Under the pieces are notes generated by a model. That model was given only the letters and a program-made list of their open reading frames with translations. It was not told where the DNA came from and did no database searches. A DNA stretch of 64,000 bases from Moraxella nonliquefaciens (lineage in GTDB: Bacteria; Pseudomonadota; Gammaproteobacteria; Pseudomonadales; Moraxellaceae), in contig NZ_LXTW01000012.1 in the NCBI RefSeq assembly GCF_001679005.1, positions 143,116 to 207,115 of the forward strand. Direction: 5' to 3'. Below are positions 61,448 to 64,000 of the stretch, piece after piece. Position numbers and translations under genes: made by a program. Each line of letters opens with the position of its first letter. Position 1 is the stretch's first letter.

Positions 61448-63849
61448 TCAGCTTCTCAACGTTTGTTCATCGTTTTTGACAACCATACTGGGCTTTAAGG
61501 GCATGAGTGGGGCAACCAAGGCGACTTTTAGCACCTCATCGATGGTCTCAACCGCTTGAATGGTCAAACCCTCTTTGACGTTATCAGGAATGTCGGCAAG
61601 GTCAGGTTCGTTGGCTTTGGGGATAAGCACATGTTCAGAGCGGCAAGCAGTTTTTCTTTTAGACCGCCAATTTTTAGCACTTTACCGCGTAAGGTAACCT
61701 CACCTGTCATGGCAATGTCAGCACGAATGGCAATGCCTGTAAAAGCAGAAACCAAAGCGGTGGTCAGGGCAATGCCTGCGGACGGGCCGTCTTTGGGTGT
61801 AGCACCCTCAGGCATATGCACATGAACGTCGGTATCTTTGAACTTATCATAACTGATGCCAAAACGCTCACCCCCTGCACGTACCACACTCATGGCGGCA
61901 CGAATGGATTCTTTCATGACATCGCCAAGCGACCCTGTAAAGACAAGCTCACCTTTGCCCTGCATGGTAGCGGTTTCAATGGTGAGCAACTCGCCACCCA
62001 CCGAAGTCCATGCAAGTCCTGTAATGCGTCCGATTTCAGGGTCTTTTTCGGCAAGCCCAAAGTCAAAGGGTCTAACACCCAAATAATCGGTAATGTTTTC
62101 ATCTGTTACCGACAAAGACTCAATTTTGCTGTCTTTTTTGGGTTTGATGCCATAGGTTTCAATCTGTGAACGTACCGCTTTACGGCTGATTTTGTTAATC
62201 TCACGCTCCAAATTACGCACGCCTGCTTCACGAGTATAGTGGCGGATGATGTTAAGAACAGCATCATCGCTAATATCAAGCTCATCTTTGCCAAGTCCGT
62301 TTTGTTCCAGGGCTTTGGGAGCGAGATGGTTTTTGGCAATGTTCATTTTTTCATCTTCGGTATACCCTGGCAGACGGATTACCTCCATGCGGTCAAGCAA
62401 GGCAGGGGGTATGTTCATTGAGTTGGCGGTACAGATGAACATCACCTGAGATAAATCCAAATCCAAATCAAGATAATGGTCATTGAAACTGTTGTTTTGC
62501 GATGGGTCAAGCACTTCTAATAAGGCGGATGCAGGGTCACCACGGTAGTCTTGTGCCATTTTATCAATCTCATCCAGCAAAAACAGCGGGTTTTTAACGG
62601 CCACTTTTGCCAAAGACTGCACAATTTTACCGGGCATGGCGCCGATATAGGTACGGCGATGTCCACGGATTTCAGCTTCATCACGCACACCACCTAATGC
62701 CATACGCACAAATTTACGCCCTGTGGCGCGAGCAATGCTCTCGCCCAGCGATGTTTTTCCCACCCCAGGAGGACCAACCAAACACAAAATCGGGCCTTTT
62801 AATTTTTTGACACGAGATTGTACTGCCAGATATTCCAAAATACGGTCTTTGACATCATCTAGCCCATAGTGGTCTTTGTCTAGCGTTTCTTTGGCTTTAT
62901 TTAGGTCAACAGATACCTTGCTTGCTTTTTTCCATGGGGTATCTAGTATCCATTCTACATAACCACGTACCACCGATGCCTCTGATGAACTTGGGGGCAT
63001 TTGTTTTAGTTTTTTAAATTCGGTTTCAGCCTTTTTGCGGACATCATCAGGCAGGTCAGCATTGTTTAGGCGTTTTTCAAGTTCTCCGTCTTCTTCATCT
63101 GCCCCATCATTTAAGTCAGACAGCTCAGACTTAATCGCTTTCATTTTTTCATTTAAAAAATACTCACGATGGTTGTTTTCCATCTGCTTGCGTACGCTCT
63201 CTTGAAGTTCATTTTCAAGCGACTGCTCAGCATGATTGCTGACAAAAAAATCAACCAGCGTTTGGTAATGATCGGTGATATCGTTATCTTCAAGCAGTGT
63301 TTGTTTTGTGTCAAGGGGCATGGATATGCGAGTGGCGATAAAGTACATGAGCTCGGTCAAGTCGTTAATCTTGCCTGCCACACGGATAATCTCACGTCCG
63401 TTACGTAGATTTTCTTCGGCAAAATTGGCAAAAAAGTCCATCAGTACCTTTTTATAGGCTTCTTTGTCGTCATCACTTAGTGTATCGCTAACAGGCTTTT
63501 TGTGAAATGTCGCCACAAGAGTGTTATGTGCCTTATCAACATTAACATCTCTCACTTTGGCACGCATTTGCCCTTCGATGAGTACTTTAAGACAGTTTTC
63601 ATCAGCATCATGGGGCATGGTGCTGATGACCTTGCACACCGTACCAAAGTGGTAAAGATTGTCTGTACTAATCTCCTCTGACAGCGAGTCTTTTTGTGAG
63701 ACCACAAGCAGATGACCATCAAAACGCTCATCGGCAAGTTCTATGGCATTGATGGACTGCTCACGCCCCACAAATAGAGCGATTTGCATGTGTGGATAAA
63801 CCACGACATCACGCACGGCAAGTAGGGGTAAGGTTTGGTTATCAGGCAT
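61448..63849 (-). pseudogene. lon: Lon protease gene, probably frameshifted near the 3' end
   Basis: ATP-dependent protease. ATG 63849 has GGAG 8 bases upstream. Substrate-binding domain (to about 195), coiled coil, Walker A GPPGVGKTSLG near 354, Walker B LFLLDEIDKM near 416, and the catalytic Ser in PKDGPSAG and Lys in GGLKEK. After KEKLLAA (about 61641) the frame reads LNMCLSPKPTN and stops at 61564. The expected tail VLIPKANEPDLADIPDNVKEGL continues in another frame to 61448. Comparison with the family predicts a net 13-base loss of HRGGS-coding sequence, leaving GCT at the join. The truncated product would be 761 residues with 24 foreign ones. Confidence 0.75.
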
Positions 63850-64000
63850 GATAAACTCCAAATAAATTCTTATAATGTTGACCTGTTATGGTGGCAGGCG
63901 TGGTAAATTGCAAGGCGGTGCGATGGTTTTATGAAAAATTGGGTCAAAAATCGTATTATTGTTTATAATATGGTCAATGCTAAAAGCCAAATCATGCCAT

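Overview
The window is chromosomal DNA of a Moraxella-like gammaproteobacterium (family Moraxellaceae). The evidence is AT-rich coding sequence, the order mrcA / pilMNOPQ-aroK-aroB, and protein variants of the Acinetobacter/Moraxella type: bimodular QueF, proteobacterial ProRS with an editing insertion, and an MglA-like GTPase next to a roadblock protein. The species was not determined. There is no rRNA, CRISPR array or complete insertion sequence.

Layout. 0-11.5 kb is housekeeping: acnB (minus), then lipA, a monoacylglycerol-lipase-like hydrolase, dapD, ribH, nusB, thiL, a secreted hypothetical, pgpA and glmU. 11.5-24.3 kb holds mrcA (PBP1a) divergent from the type IV pilus assembly operon pilMNOPQ, followed by aroK, aroB, a SPOR-like protein, a beta-carbonic anhydrase and gloA. 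24.3-26.7 kb is an accessory island ending at the 3' end of tRNA-Arg(CCG): a HigBA-type toxin-antitoxin pair, a decapitated Zot-like filamentous phage gene, an unknown ORF and a divergent phage-type regulator. Its promoters share an ACCC-AWW-GGGG operator-like motif. 26.9-33.2 kb carries cytochrome c5, an ABC-2 exporter pair, queF, proS and a DUF4230 protein. An 842-base non-coding stretch follows.

34.0-36.9 kb carries a receiver-like/winged-helix protein, a small MglA-like GTPase, a roadblock/LC7 protein and an unknown membrane protein, probably a polarity or motility module. 37-49 kb has topA, a NYN-LOTUS-LOTUS protein, a MliC-like lipoprotein, a DUF3817 protein, a TonB-family protein, an MscS channel, a low-molecular-weight phosphatase, murB, a YdcF-like protein, two tRNA-Ser genes, rsgA, a rhodanese, grxC and secB. 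49-52 kb is variable: a duplicated His-rich metal-binding protein, an XRE regulator and a Sel1 pseudogene. 52-64 kb holds ribA, dxs, a broken zinc-ribbon gene, a YkvI transporter, a WG-repeat protein, suhB, the SRP RNA gene, hslR, an ASCH protein, argS and lon.

Most notable: lon appears frameshifted near its 3' end by a deletion; two small genes are decayed by repeat-tract indels or a stop; a relic filamentous phage with its own toxin-antitoxin pair sits at tRNA-Arg; and a GTPase/roadblock operon is preserved. All assignments come from reading the sequence; no searches were run.
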